Shown one piece after another: positions 49,223-61,371 of a stretch of DNA of 64,000 nt. Where the stretch lies: assembly GCA_034509735.1 (NCBI GenBank), contig JACGWO010000001.1:15950854-16014853 (forward strand). The letters are read 5' to 3'. The translations under genes were made by a program, and so were the position numbers. The stretch comes from Sesamum alatum (lineage: Eukaryota > Streptophyta > Magnoliopsida > Lamiales > Pedaliaceae). Under the pieces are notes generated by a model. That model saw nothing but the letters and a program-made list of their open reading frames with translations. It ran no database searches and had not been told where the DNA came from. How positions within the stretch are numbered: the stretch's first letter is position 1; each line of letters starts with the position of its first letter.

Positions 49223-49289
49223 CGGAATCCTACCAACATTTCAACAAGTTCAGATTTAGGTACTAACACACACAGACATATATATATAT

Positions 49290-50115
49290 ATATAGACAAT
49301 GGTTGACCGTAATTAAGTTAATTTTGACCAAATAGGCAAATACTAGTTTCTGATAATTTTGAATTTTTTAATTGTCAAGAAAAAAATGTCATTGTTTAGA
49401 ACATCATTTTAATTTAAAATCCAATTTTATTTATCTAAAAAGTCCCATTTTTAAGATTAATGTTTATCTATTCTAAATTCTACCTTCAAAATTATGATTA
49501 ATGTTTTATCATAAAAAATATATATTTGTCTTATCACTAATTATCTATTTTCATTTTAATCATATACTCATATCCCTATAGTTAAACTGATGTTTTGCCT
49601 TTATCATGATATCATTTTACTTTTTATATATTATTTTTCATGATACTTGAAACTTATTAAAAGTAAGTTTCTATTCTTGCTTTATATTTTATGTTATTTT
49701 TTTCACAAAGTAAGATCATTTCAAATTTATGTACTTTAATATAGATTTTGATGGAAGATAAATTATAACAAAGAATACATTTAACTAATTCTTTATTTTT
49801 TATATTTTCTATAGAGTTTTATATTTGAAAAAAAAAGGTAATCTATATATTTAATAGAATGTCATAATTGCTTGAAAGTAATCCTTATAAAATACAAATT
49901 TGATTAGTAGAATGTATTGTGTGTGTACAAAAATATCATTTTCAATAATAATCAAAATAAATTCAAAATTCAAAAATACTATGTTTTACCTATTAAAAAT
50001 GAAAAGTTTTATTTTACAAAAAAGATTCCTTTATTAAGCAATATATTATAAAAAATAAATATTTTTTTTAAAAGAAAAAATTATATAACCACGCGTAGCA
50101 TGGATTCTAAGCTAG
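49290..50115 (+). mobile_element. Helitron-like element, copy 2
   Basis: Ends with the hairpin CCACGCGTAGCATGG and then CTAG before a T at 50116. Its 3' part is homologous to 47330-47691. Left boundary uncertain. It lies immediately upstream of the CEP-like gene start and may have removed or displaced its 5' exon. Non-coding. Confidence 0.6.
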
Positions 50116-50168
50116 TATATATATATATATTCAGAAAGAAAGAGAGAAACAAAGAAAAATAGATATTT

Positions 50169-50519
50169 TTACGCATCACAGTTGACGTTGAGTTGCACGG
50201 GAACGGGGACACCAATCTTGCAAAGCTGGGGAAGTTGCTTTGCGTTATCTTGATTAACTTGAACCGACAATGCAACTTGCTTGAGGCACTGACAAACAAT
50301 TTTTCGATCTGCCGACAAAATAGTGGCTCGATCCAATGATTGAGCACCTACGCAACAAGTGGAGCTAATTTCTCCCACTCCGAGCAGAAAGGACTAGCAC
50401 GACATCAGAAACTCCAATGCTTGTGTGCATGAAATGGCTTCTGCCGGGGCCGGAGGGCTGAAGGTTATCATGGCTAAAACCACCACCGCTACCAACCACC
50501 TCGAATTACTATTACCCAT
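50169..50519 (-). pseudogene. Non-specific lipid transfer protein with one in-frame stop
   Basis: From the ATG at 50519 the frame gives a signal peptide (MGNSNSRWLVAVVVLAMITF ... APAEA), then the eight-cysteine pattern of nsLTPs: ISC, LMSC, STCC, VCQC, LCKI and NCDA, ending at TAA 50169-50171. All eight cysteines are present in a 116-codon frame. A TAG at 50394-50396, right after the second cysteine, interrupts it; everything downstream remains in frame (SFLLGVGEISSTCC). nsLTPs are secreted, bind lipids in a hydrophobic cavity stabilised by four disulphides, and act in cuticle formation and defence. A TATA box is preserved upstream, so loss may be recent, or the stop may be a sequencing error. 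Confidence 0.85.
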
Positions 50520-50574
50520 TTGTTCTGGAAAGTGAACAATGTTTCTTGGGGTGAAGTAGAGGAGCAGTGCGCGG

Positions 50575-50583
50575 TATTTATAG
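50575..50583 (-). promoter_or_regulatory. TATA box of the LTP gene
   Basis: CTATAAATA on the minus strand, 56 bp upstream of the ATG at 50519, leaving room for a short leader of the kind usual for such genes. Confidence 0.6.
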
Positions 50584-50599
50584 AGCAAGAGAGACCTAA

Positions 50600-51956
50600 A
50601 AGTATGTGTTTCTCTCATAATTTCTCCCCTTAGAGTGGGACCGTAAGCTATACCTATAAGTTGGTAAGTGCAATGAGTGCATATTCTCAAAAACCCATAT
50701 TAAAGAAGTGCTTTTTGATGAGTTCAAAGGAAGGTTGTTTGATATGCTTCCAAAAAAGTCTTGGTTGGATCTTAAATGCACAACTCTTTTAGCAATTTCT
50801 AAGTTTTTTATTTTAAAAATGATGGTACATTTTCATAATGCATTTTTAATATATAACTTTATTAAGATTAATGATATTTATATTTTTTTAAGAAATATTT
50901 ATATTTATCTATATATATATAACAGAACATATTTTGACTGCAATTGAGTTAGTTTTGACTCCATACTAATTTATGGTGATTTTAAAATTTTTTTGTATAA
51001 AGGAAAATTCTTGGTAACTTTGACTACAATTGAGGTAATCTTGACTCAATAGTAATTGATAATTTTTAAATTTTTTAATTACTACGAAAAAAATTTCTGG
51101 TTAGAAAATCTCATTTATTTTAAATTAAAAATTTAGTTTCTATTTATATACAAAATTATCTACACAATATTTTATTTTCAAAATTAGTATTTATTCATAC
51201 AAAATTCTATCATCAATGTCATGATACTAATTCAATTTGTATTTATCTTAAACAAATTCAGTTTTGAAAGGATTTTGTCTTATGTTCAGAAATATTATTT
51301 AGCTTATCACTGCCATTTATTTTTAATTTTAACCATATACTTATCAATCCATCATTCATTATTCCAAACTTACATCACTCTTAGAATTTTGAATTATTTA
51401 ATTATCATGAAAAATCTAATTGATTGGCTTAATTTTAGCAGGAATTTAATTTCTTTATTTAAAAGAAAATCAATTAACAAGCTAAATCTTTAAAATTTGT
51501 CAAGAAAAAATACAATTGGCTGACTTAATTTTATCAGGAACTTTAATTTATTTTTTTTAAAAATAAATTAGTTCACAAACTAAATCCATAAAAATTTGCA
51601 TGAAAATATAGAAACCTGAATAAATATATTTTAAGAACATCAAAGACAAGCAATAAGTAACAAAAACTGTTTAAAATTTCATAATGAGAGCAAACGCCAA
51701 CCCACGGTGCAGTATTATACCGCTCATTCTTTTTTGTTTAGTCAAACTTAGCCATTTTAATGCATGGGTGATGGTTTTCTTTTGAGATGCAAATTACTAA
51801 GCTACATTATTAGTGATATATTCATATATATTTTTGTAATATAATAGCAATTGATTGTACATATAGGATATCACGTTCTTTTATTATTAGGATTTTCATT
51901 TTTATACGTTATTTTTTCTCCTTTTTGATTTCATGTTGTTGTGTTCAAAGATTTGG
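50600..51956. other. Intergenic AT-rich DNA with Helitron-related fragments
   Basis: No gene recognised. Segments around 50930-51075 (GACTGCAATTGAGTTAGTTTTGACT and a second similar copy) resemble 49300-49370 in the Helitron copy, so this looks like older debris of the same family. Confidence 0.4.
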
Positions 51957-54417
51957 GGATTAAATGCAAAATTCATCATGTAACTTGATCCAATTGGCAT
52001 TTTAATTCTTTATGTATTTAAGGTAGCAATATGGTCCTCCAACTTTTTCAAAGTCGCAATTTAAGGACCTCCTATATCGAAAATTTTAAAACTCCCTAGA
52101 AGATGGCACATGTGCTGCACGTGCTGATGTAAAATTGGGGCCTAGCTTATGATTGGTTGCTATGGCGCTGATGTGGTGTGGGCCACTGCTGAATTAAAAA
52201 AAAAAAAAACGATGTGGCAAGAAACTGCCACGTCGCCTTTGTTGACTTGGTGAGTTGGTGGTGAGTCGGGCATGACGGACTTACCAACCACCATCCCGCC
52301 GCCACAAATCAGCTCCACTTCACCATTGACTGCCGGCCACCACCATCATCGCCACCACGGCTCGCTGCCAAAAACTTTTTCCAGCACGGGTATCTGGCCA
52401 CACGCACCACCATCGGCAACGCGTGCCCCGTCAGAGCTGTAATGTGCCCTCACTTACACCAAACATCAGGTTTGCAAGGCCTAGATCCCCTTTCCTCCTC
52501 GCCGTCGATTCGTCACTATTCAACCACCTTTTTCTGCCGCACAACCACCAGAAGATTCCCCTGCTCACGGTGAATTTTTTGAGCCCACACCCATCAATTT
52601 TGCTCACCTCTCCGGCCCGATCTCTCTCCCTCTTTGTGCGCGAATTCCCCCTCAATTTTTTTGTCGTTTCTCTGTCCGACGGTCATTTTGTCGGGGAATT
52701 CGGCGAACAACCGCGCCTGGATTTGCCTCCTCACGGTGGGTAAAATGCAAAAAAAACCCTTGTGTTTTCGCGAAAAAGCAAAAAAATTCCTGTGATAAGA
52801 AAATAAACGAAACAGTCCCTCACGTTTCCTAAAATATTGCACACTCGCCCCTGTCCGTTAAATGACACTAACACCGTAATTTTTTGACAATTTGATTATT
52901 ATGCCCTTACTTCTCATAACCGTTTGAACTGTGCTAGACCAATCACAACCGTTGGATGTAGTCATCTATTTACAACTATTAGATTTTAAATTGTAAGAAT
53001 CAACAGTCCAAATTTAAGTTTTTTAAATTTAAATATTATATTTAAATAATATAAAATAGATAAATGATGAATAATGATAACCATTGAATAATAAATTCTT
53101 TAAGATCAACGGTTTATATTAAAAGGTTTGAATTTATATTTTTATACTATAAAAATTTATAAAAACAAATAATATATTTAAACCATTCTATATAGAAATA
53201 AATAATAGTAAATATCTAAATATAATATATATATGTCTAGATATGGGCGTCGCATCTTAACAGCAGCGACGACGATGCCGCCCAAAGATCTGGGCAACGT
53301 CTTCGTCGCCCAGAAGAAGGAAGAAGGGGCCGTGCGCCTCTTCTCATGCCGTCGCCCACAGATCTGGGCGACGGCAGGAGAAGAGGCGTCCCCCTTCTCT
53401 AAACAATGGGTGACGACGGTCGCCGTTGTCTAGATGCGGCGGCGGTGACTACCGTCGCCTATATATATTGTATTTATTTAATTTTTTATTTAAAATTAAA
53501 TCATATTTATAATTTAAAAATTAATTTGTATTTATATAAAAGTCTAGTTTTTTGTAATTTTTATTTATAAATAAATTATCTACTGATTTACTAAAATAAT
53601 AGTGTAAAAACTATTTACTAATTTACTAAGATAATAATGTATTACAATATTTGTGAAACTAAATAATAATATTGATTAATAATATTAATAATATATAATT
53701 ATTATAAATAAATAGTCATAAAACTTATTTTATTTTTTAAGAAATTATAATAAAGATTAAAAATTATAATTTATTGTTATTTATTTTAAGTCAAATTGGA
53801 GTTACTGAAGTTAAATACCATTTGTGTTATTTATATTATAAATAAGGGCAAATTGGATATTTTCGCCTACCAAAAGTGAGTGAAAAGCTGAAAGAAGCTC
53901 TTCCACTCTCACATCCGCGAGTGAATCCCACTCTTCATTAAAAATTGACGAAATGAGGTTTTTTTGCTAAATTATACATATCACGGGGGGTTTAGACTAT
54001 TTCTTTAATATAGGGGGTTTTTTCGCAACTTTGCGAAAACACAGGGGGAATTTTTGCATTTTACCCCCTCAAGGTGGACCTATCCTGCCGATCCATTTCC
54101 GTCATCACACCAGTTTCATCTGACTCACCACCAACTCATGTATTCCTAAACCAACGTCCCTTTTTTCTTTAAGTCAACACACACTCCACCTCCCTTATCC
54201 ATGTCATCAATTAATCAACCAATGGAAGAAGAACCCCCAATTTTTCTGCATCACGTGCAGCCCATGTGTGATTTTTCGATGACTTAAAATTTTTCCTGCA
54301 ACGGAGTCCTAAAATTGCGAGACATGAAAAATAACGGGACCACTTTGCTACCCTAAATATATAAAGGACTAAAATGCCAATAGGTTCAAGTTACATGACT
54401 AATTTTACATTTAATCC
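51957..54417. mobile_element. Mutator-like element with non-AT cargo (Pack-MULE-like)
   Basis: Inverted ends: GGATTAAATGCAAAATTCAT, then TGTAACTTGATCCAATTGGC on the left, with the inverse at 54360-54417. The repeats extend about 150 bp (including TGCTGCACGTG / CACGTGCAGCCCA at about 52110 and 54255). Flanks AAGATTTGG and AAGTTTGGA are similar but offset by one base. Between the arms lies C-rich sequence (52250-52737 and 54067-54240) unlike the surroundings, possibly a captured gene leader; I recognise no protein. It is split by a second element at 52738-54066. Confidence 0.75.
52738..54066. mobile_element. Nested Mutator-like element with GC-rich core
   Basis: Ends GGGTAAAATGCAAAAA and TTTTTGCATTTTACCC. 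The 9-bp target duplication is CCTCACGGT (52729-52737) and CCTCAAGGT (54067-54075), one mismatch. Inverted repeats continue about 120 bp (TTTTCGCGAAAAAGC against CGCAACTTTGCGAAAACACA). AT-rich arms flank a GC-rich core at 53233-53460 with GATCTGGGCAACG and GATCTGGGCGACGG units in both orientations. It shares this architecture with element B (30551-31782). Confidence 0.85.
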
Positions 54418-55396
54418 AAGTTTGGAGTAGTTTATTCTTATGATGTATAATTATTTTAGTTGACGATTTATTTTTTAATTCACACAAACTATTTGTTTCT
54501 CCAAGTTGTTCCTCTTCGATAATAAGTTTTTTATATTATTCACTGATATGTTATCACGTGTTTTAATTTTCTCTTTAATACTTAGTTCGATTATTTTTTA
54601 TTATTTTTTAAAGTGTATTTTTTTTCAATTGTTTCTCTAATTTGATTGTGCTCAATCATCTTATTGTTATATCCGTAGTTTCATCTGTTTTTTATTTGCA
54701 TAGATTTTTTTTCTTTTTTATTTTTTCCCAATAGAAAGACATGTATAATGAGTTTCCCATATAAATTTATTTATTTTATTTTATTTTATTTTATTCTTTC
54801 TCTTAAAGCTATCTAATTTATGTAATAATTTTGTTTTTCTTCTTCTTTTTGTTATTTTTAGATTTTTTACAGTAGGGGGTGAGAAATTTATTTTAGTTTT
54901 TGCCTAAATAAAACAAAATTTTGAGAATTACATATCTCTCTTCAATATGTGTTCACTTTCTCAAATTTTTATTGATTTAAATATTAAGGAGACTAATTAA
55001 TATCACCAAAATAGACTTATTTTTGTTGTAAATTCATTCTTTGTTCATTGACACGTTATCTATTAAAATACTTATGTTACATTATATATTTAATATTTTC
55101 AAATATAATGAAAAATAAATTTTGTTAGAATTTTGATAGGTTGATATTTTACTATTTTTTTCAATGTATGTTTTTTCTTTTTCTTATTTGGTTTCCACTT
55201 AACATGGCTTTTGGTGCTAAAATAAAATTTTGAGATAGTAGTATTTTGTTGAACTCAATCGAGCCCTAATAGTTAATTTATTCAATTAATTCTATTTTTT
55301 TCACTGTTTTGTGGACGTTAGATTTTGAGTGTGTACAAATTAAAAATTAACACAGTATTTCTTAAATAAGAAAAGCAATATAGCAAAGTCTAAAAG
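54418..55396. other. Intergenic T-rich DNA
   Basis: Long T-rich tracts; no gene, repeat family or site recognised. Confidence 0.5.
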
Positions 55397-55419
55397 CATG
55401 ATAAAAAAAATCGGGATTT

Positions 55420-55980
55420 GGAACGGTTCTTTTCGTAACGGTCACGAAGCCGTTACAATTTAAACGGCCATTGTAATATTTTTGGAATGGAGGTACTAAT
55501 ATAGAGGATTAATCTTGGATAAGAGGAAATTTTGTAGCGACCATAAGAAAAACCGAATAAAAAGCCGTTACAAAAACATGACGTATGTATAGCCGTTACA
55601 AAAAGTGAAGCCGTTAAAAATTGTAACGGCCTTTGAAATTCAATCGTGAACTTGTAACGACAAGCCGACATTTCAAAGAACTTTGTTACAACAACCGTAA
55701 CAAATATTGTAACGGCTCTTTAAACGGTGTTACAATTTTGTAGCCGTTTTGTATTAAATGTGATTCTCCGTTACAAGAACTGTAGCACAAAACCGATACA
55801 AAACGTAAGTAGAAGGGACTGATGCAAAGACAGTTACAATTAAAACGACTTTTTTTTTATAAAAAAATTCAACCGTTCCAAAAACCATACCAAAATTATT
55901 GTATCTAACGACTATATTCCAACGGTAATATATCAACGGTTATGTTGTTGCTACTATAGCCGTTACAAAATCCGGTACAT
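55420..55980. repeat. CACTA subterminal repeats, GCCGTTAC type
   Basis: Many copies of GCCGTTAC(AA) and its complement GTAACGGC in both orientations. The CCGTT core is shared with the ACCGTTCC motif of the first element. Confidence 0.8.
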
Positions 55981-56226
55981 ATGGTTTTATATATTATGTT
56001 GCATAATGTATTCAATTTATTTCATTTGTTCTACTCTTGATTAACCACACACACTCTCAATCTCTCCCGACCACAATTAGTGCACATACACTTGTTCGGT
56101 TATCATTAATTTATTGAGTTGCTCTGACCAGGTAACAACTTCAACCCTTTTTTTTTTTTTTTTAAAGTAAACGCCGTTTAATTATTTTTATTCTAAATGT
56201 ATGTTTGCGCATATGTAGTTCTGATC

Positions 56227-57982
56227 ATGTTAAGGCAATTGAGAAGATGGATATATGAGAAGAACCTCCCGAATAGGGGGGGGGGGGGGTCTTACACCGC
56301 AGTTTGAGGATGGTGTTAAAACTTTCATAGAGTGGGCACAATCCCAGCGTCAATATATGGACGGAGATAAGATTAGGTGCCCATCTGTGAAGTGCAAAAA
56401 TGGAAGGTTCAAAAACATCTGACGAGGTCAATTTTGACTTATATAGGCGCGGGTTTGTTCTGGAATATTATAATTGGACTTGTTACGGCGAGGAGAGGGT
56501 GCAGGAGTACTTTGATGCTGTGACCGCCCTCCAGCGCAGGAGGAGCAAACCCCATCTACTTAGGAGGTGGGTAGTTCGCATTGGGGTGATCAACAATAGA
56601 TGGATTGGGCGTAGAGGATGGTTTATGATGCAGCCGGGCCGGGTTATTTTTCTTCTTACGACGAGGGTGTGCCTGACGATGGTACGAGATCATGTCCTAC
56701 ATGGTATGGGGTGGGCGATATGATAATGTGTCAGGGTTATCAGACCGTTTTTTTGATGTAGCGCGCGCTGCCGACCAGCCATTGTGGAGCGGTTGTACCC
56801 AATCTCAGTTGGGGGCGGTTGCTAGTTTGGTGAATATCAAGGCTGAGGGCAATGAATCCGAGCGCACATATGATTGAATGTGCCAGTGGGCTGATCATAT
56901 ATCTCCCTGCGACACACTTTCCCTACTGATTACTACAGTACGAAGAAATTGATTAGAGATTTGGGATTACCTGTTGAGAAGATTGATGCATGTAAAAATG
57001 ATTGCATGTTGTACTGGAAGGACGACATTGATTTAGCGTACTGCAAGTTTTGTGGATAGGCTAGGTACAAGCCGACCCAACAGCGAGACCCCCCCGAAAG
57101 AAGTCCTCGTATGCCGTTCTTAGGTACCTGCCTCTTACTCCCCGACTGTAAAGGTTGTATGCTTCAACAGCGACTGCTGAGCACATGACGTGGCATGCTA
57201 CACATCAGACGGAGGAGGGCTCCATGTATCATTCGTCCGATATAGAGGCTTGGAGGCATTTCAACCAGACATATCCCGACTTTGCATTGGAGCCCCGTAA
57301 TGTTAGGCTAGGGTTATGCACAGACGGGTTTGTGCCGCACGGGCAGTATGGTAAAGCTTACTCATGTTGGCCCGTTATACTCATACCATACAATCTCCCA
57401 CCGGAAATGTGCATGAAGTCCGAGTACATGTTGCTCACGTTGGTGATCCCCGGCCCGTCACATCCGAAGCGTCTGATTGATGTTTATCTGGAGTCGTTGA
57501 TCGAGGAGCTTTTGCAATTGTGGCATGTGGGCGTACGGACGCACAACAGTGCTATGAACCAAGCATTCATGATGTGCGCGGCATTGATGTGGACTGTGAA
57601 CGACCTACCTGCTTATGGGATGGCTTCTGGACGGAATACCGCTGGTATTATGGGGTGTCCAGTTTGTATGGATGACACACAGACATTCTGTCTGCAGCAT
57701 GGTAGGAAGGCGTGCTACTTTGACTGCCACAGACAGTTTTTACCACTGGACCATCATTACCGCAAGAATAAGAAAGCCTTCACTAGAAATCGAGTGGAAA
57801 GGAAGGTTACACACCCGCGGTTAACTGGAGAGCAGATCTGCGACTGGTAAAAGAATTCAGTAGCACGCCAACAAGGAGCAGGAACTTCTCGGATTGCCCA
57901 AGATGATGATGAAGAAGACGAGGATGATGAAGATAGTTTCGAGGATTATGAGACTGATGAAAACGAGTCATTTGGTTTCTAG
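56227..57982 (+). pseudogene. CACTA TNPD transposase relic (transposase-associated plus Transposase_21 parts)
   Basis: Opens MLRQLRRWIYEKNLPNR; a run of 14 G (56276-56289) then breaks the frame. Recognisable in order: FEDGVKTFIEWAQSQ, YYNWTCYGEERVQEYF, VSGLSDRFFDVARAADQP, DLGLPVEKIDACKNDCMLYW, then a long open frame (57155-57850) with EHMTWHA, FALEPRNVRLGLCTDGF, YSCWPVILIPYNLPP, CMKSEYMLLTLVIPGP and RKACYFDCHRQFLPLDHHYR, all typical of Transposase_21. After a stop at 57848-57850 an acidic C-terminal tail follows (57900-57982). Several frameshifts and stops, and the C-terminal half is deleted between EQICDW and the tail. It retains the middle part that the first CACTA element lacks. Confidence 0.85.
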
Positions 57983-58059
57983 TGTTTTGTAACGAACTAG
58001 TTAATATTGCTGTATTTATTGAATATATTATATTTTTTTTAAAAAATATTTTAAAATTT

Positions 58060-58970
58060 AGAATGGCCATTTAATAATAGAGCTGCAACAAAAGCCGTTC
58101 CTAGTAGTGTAAAAAAAAGGCGAAAGTTAGAGGGAAATATTTAATTTTGTAACGGCCTTTGCGTAGCCGCTACTAAAACCGTTTAAAATTGAATTTGTCA
58201 GCGGAAAAGCCAAAAATTTGGAGGGATATTGAAAATTTTATTAGTGTTATTATATATATTACAAAAGCCGTTACAATGTTAAGAAATCAAAGTGAATTCC
58301 TAGGCTTATTACAAATAGTGTGTGTATATCAAAAAATTTCGTTCCCGGCGCGATATCTTTAAATCTGTGTGCTCGATTCCAATCAAACTTGATTATATTT
58401 AAGAATTTGGTATTTTCATCACATCTGACGGCTATTTCAAATCAGACGGCTGGTTTGAATGATGCATTGGATTCACTCGGTTATATTATGTACCGGATAC
58501 CATATCTCGACATTCGTAAATGATATTAGTACAAAACTTCATCAAGTGTATTCTTATACCAGTTTGATCACATCTAACGGTTGGATCTTTAATCTGATGG
58601 TCTGATTATTGGGTACAGTACAACAATATATAATCAAAGTTGCATCAGTGAATTACTAACAGTTATGCATATACAAATTTATTTCATTATGTGACCATAC
58701 ATCAATCCGCATTCAAAATGTATTATGATTTATAATGTGTTTTTTACACATAATATAACTTTATATAACATTAATAATTTCGAAAATGGTTTATTATGAA
58801 TTTTTAGTGAATTTTTTTTTTTAACTTTGTGATATTTTGTTGAACCGGCTTTTATAACGACCTCTTCCAAAACGACATCGTATTGTTGGAGTATCAAATT
58901 TTTTATCGGCTTTATAAACGGATACAATGACCGTTCCTAAATTAGTTTTGTAATGACCATTTATTAGTAG
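58060..58970. repeat. Internal CCGTT repeat spacer between the two CACTA genes
   Basis: GCCGTTCC and GCCGTTAC motifs cluster at 58080-58290 and 58840-58970, on either side of a unique stretch. The same organisation occurs at 13800-15270 in the first element. Confidence 0.65.
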
Positions 58971-59039
58971 TCTATTACAAAGGCTGCTCCAAAAAGTCTT
59001 ACTATAAATAGAACACTTAGCCATTTTCTTCTCCCACCT

Positions 59040-60803
59040 GAACACCCCCTTCCCCAAACGTTTCAGAAATCCCCCCCACCCCACCCCCTTGGTTCCACCG
59101 CTCGTCGCCGCCGACCACCACCACCGCTCGTCGCCAGCCACCACCACCACTATCCTCCTCCACCGTCGCTCACCACCACCGGTTCCGCTGCCCACTCCCA
59201 CTATCCTCGCCACCACCACCGTCAATCGCCGCTGCCCACCACGACCACCACTCACCGCCACCACCACCAACACTATCACCACTCTCCTCTCTCACTCTCC
59301 TCTGTCACTCTCTCTCTGAAAGGTATGTTTTTTTGTTTTTTTTTTCTCTGAAATTATTTATGTAATTCTTGAAATTTATATTGGGTAGTTTCTGCAAATT
59401 GGGTAGATTATGTAATTTGTGAAATTATTGTAATTTCTGTCAATTTGTGAAATTATTATAATTATTGTAAATTATATTGGGTAATTATTGAAATTTGTAA
59501 ATTATATTGGGTAATTATTGTTCATTTTGTGTAATTATTGTGTAATTTATGAAGTTAGTGCAATTTCTAAAATACATGTGGGCTTTTGAATAATTTTTTA
59601 AATTATTGGGTATATTGAGTAATTTCTGAAATTATTGTGAATTTTTGGTAATTTTTAAAGTTAAATTTTGTATTTTCTGCAATTTCTAAAATTATTTGGG
59701 TATTTTCTGTAATTTCTGAAATTATTGTGTGCTTTTTGGGTAGTCTCTGCAATTTCTGTAATTTTAGGAATTAGTATAATTTTAGGAAATATATGTAATT
59801 TTAGGAATTTTTGTAATTTTAGGAAATCTATGTAATTTCATGTAATTTTAGAAATTTTTGTAATTTTAGGAAATCTATGTAATTTCATGTAATTTTATGA
59901 ACTTTTGTAATTTTTCTAGGAAATCTATGTAATTTCATGTAATTTTACAAATTTTATGAAATTTTAGAAATATACAGAATTTTTTTCTTTAATATTATTT
60001 ATGTAATGTTTGTTATTTATTAGAAAATATTGGTTAATATTGACATTTTTTGGTGTTTTTGAAATTTGGTATTTATTGGTGAATATTGGTATTTATTGGT
60101 TAATATATTTGCAGAAAATTTTCAGAAATTTTCAAATTTTCAGAAATTTACATTGATTTATGTGTAAATTTCTGAAAATTTTCAGAAATTACATTTAAAA
60201 TTTTGTGTAAATTTCTGAAAATTTTCAGAAGTTACATTGAAAATTTATGTGCATTTTGTGTAATTTGTCTAATTTCTGTGCATTTTGTGTAATTTGTGTG
60301 CAAATAGTGTAATTTTTGTGCTTTTTCTGTAATTATTGTGCTCTTTTGTGTAATTATTGCAATTTCTGAAACAATTGTATTATTTTTGTAATTTTGTCGG
60401 ATATGATGACAGACGGTGCTCCGCCCCTCCCGGATGTGGTCGTGGCTGCGGCCGTGGCCAAACGACTCCGGCTGCACCAACACAGTCGCTAGTGCCACAA
60501 GCCCTGCCCGTTGACCCGGCCACTCCAGTGTCATCGACGGCGGAGGTCGGCAGTGGATAGGCCCAGGTGGCCTCGAGTTCTTAGGCCCTCGGGGCCTCGG
60601 CCATGGGATTTACTACCACCACCACCACCACCACCACCACCACTACCACCCGTGCCTGAGTTGCCACCTCCGTCTGCACGTCACTACATCAGCCTCCGCG
60701 ATGCGAGGTAATCTAAAACATATTTATTTAATTATTTTCAGTTGATTTGTTCTTATGTTTTTTTAATTTGAAATTATTTTTTCAGGTCTGACCGAGAATT
60801 TCA
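59040..60803 (+). pseudogene. CACTA TNPA-like gene, 5' part
   Basis: A C-rich leader (59040-59325, CCACCACC repeats) ends near a splice donor AGGTATG. About 1.07 kb of T-rich intron-like sequence follows (variants of GTAATTTCTGAAATTATTG). The coding exon, about 60403-60707, contains GCGRGCGRGQTTPAAPTQ in one frame and ends SARHYISLRDAR in another, so a frameshift separates them; a GT donor follows. Exon 2 begins at 60786 (SDREFH) and is cut off near 60803. It aligns with block 1 and the start of block 2 of the relic at 10703-12181. Confidence 0.65.
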
Positions 60804-61371
60804 TAGTTTCATAGTTTTAGAATTAACGATTTAACGTTAAATAATAGACGGAATTATAGACGTGAACCAAAAGTGTTAATTTTTGCAACTTACGGGACTA
60901 AAAATGCTACTCCCGTAATGAATGGTAACAAAAGTGAAACAGGCCTAAATTACGGGACAAAAAGTGCTATTTCCCCTACAACTGTACATAGCAATAACCA
61001 ATTTTTACAGGCCTAACCGTTTAACAAATAACCAATTTTCATCCATTTTTATGGATGAAATGACCAAAATGCCCTTGTCCAAATTGAATTATTTTTTAAA
61101 ATTTTCTGAATTTTTTGGATAAAAATACGCAGGGACAAGTTTCTTACGTTTTTTTATACAGAGTAACAATAATGTAATTTACCTCGGCTGATTTTTTTAC
61201 AATTTTAAAGAAAAAAAATCAAGGGCGAAATGGACCATTCCAGGCCCTTGGCTAAAATAACAAATCTCAGGAGAGTATTTATAATTTTTCAAACAACTAG
61301 GAGGTATCAATAATTATGCCAAATATTAAGAGAGGTCATTATAATTCACCCAATATATTTATATATATATA
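60804..61371. other. Decayed ends of small inverted-repeat elements
   Basis: About 60840-60985 ends in GGGACAAAAAGTGCTATTTC, a Mutator/MITE-type terminus without a visible partner. About 61270-61352 resembles the right end of the MITE at 25770-26160 (GTATTTATAATTTTTCAAACA ... ATAATTCACCC). No genes. Confidence 0.45.

Larger units (their letters stand above)
55397..60803 (+). mobile_element. Second CACTA element, truncated at its 3' side
   Basis: The left end CATGATAAAAAAAATCGGGA is a decayed form of the CACTACAAAAAAATACGGGA terminus of the element at 9750-16883. The subterminal motif here is GCCGTTAC(AA) rather than ACCGTTCC. Gene order matches the first element: TNPD relic (56227-57982), a repeat-rich spacer (58060-58970), then a TNPA relic (59040-60803), all on the plus strand. 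Homology to TNPA stops abruptly about 18 bp into its second exon near 60803, and no right terminal inverted repeat follows. Confidence 0.8.

Noticed and set aside
57807..58070. Minus-strand ORF opposite the TNPD tail
   Set aside because: Shadow of the acidic GATGAAGA-rich tail of the transposase relic.
59089..59319. Proline/histidine/threonine-rich ORF and its antisense
   Set aside because: Produced by CCACCACC repeats in the leader of the CACTA TNPA relic; no stable frame relative to the first element.
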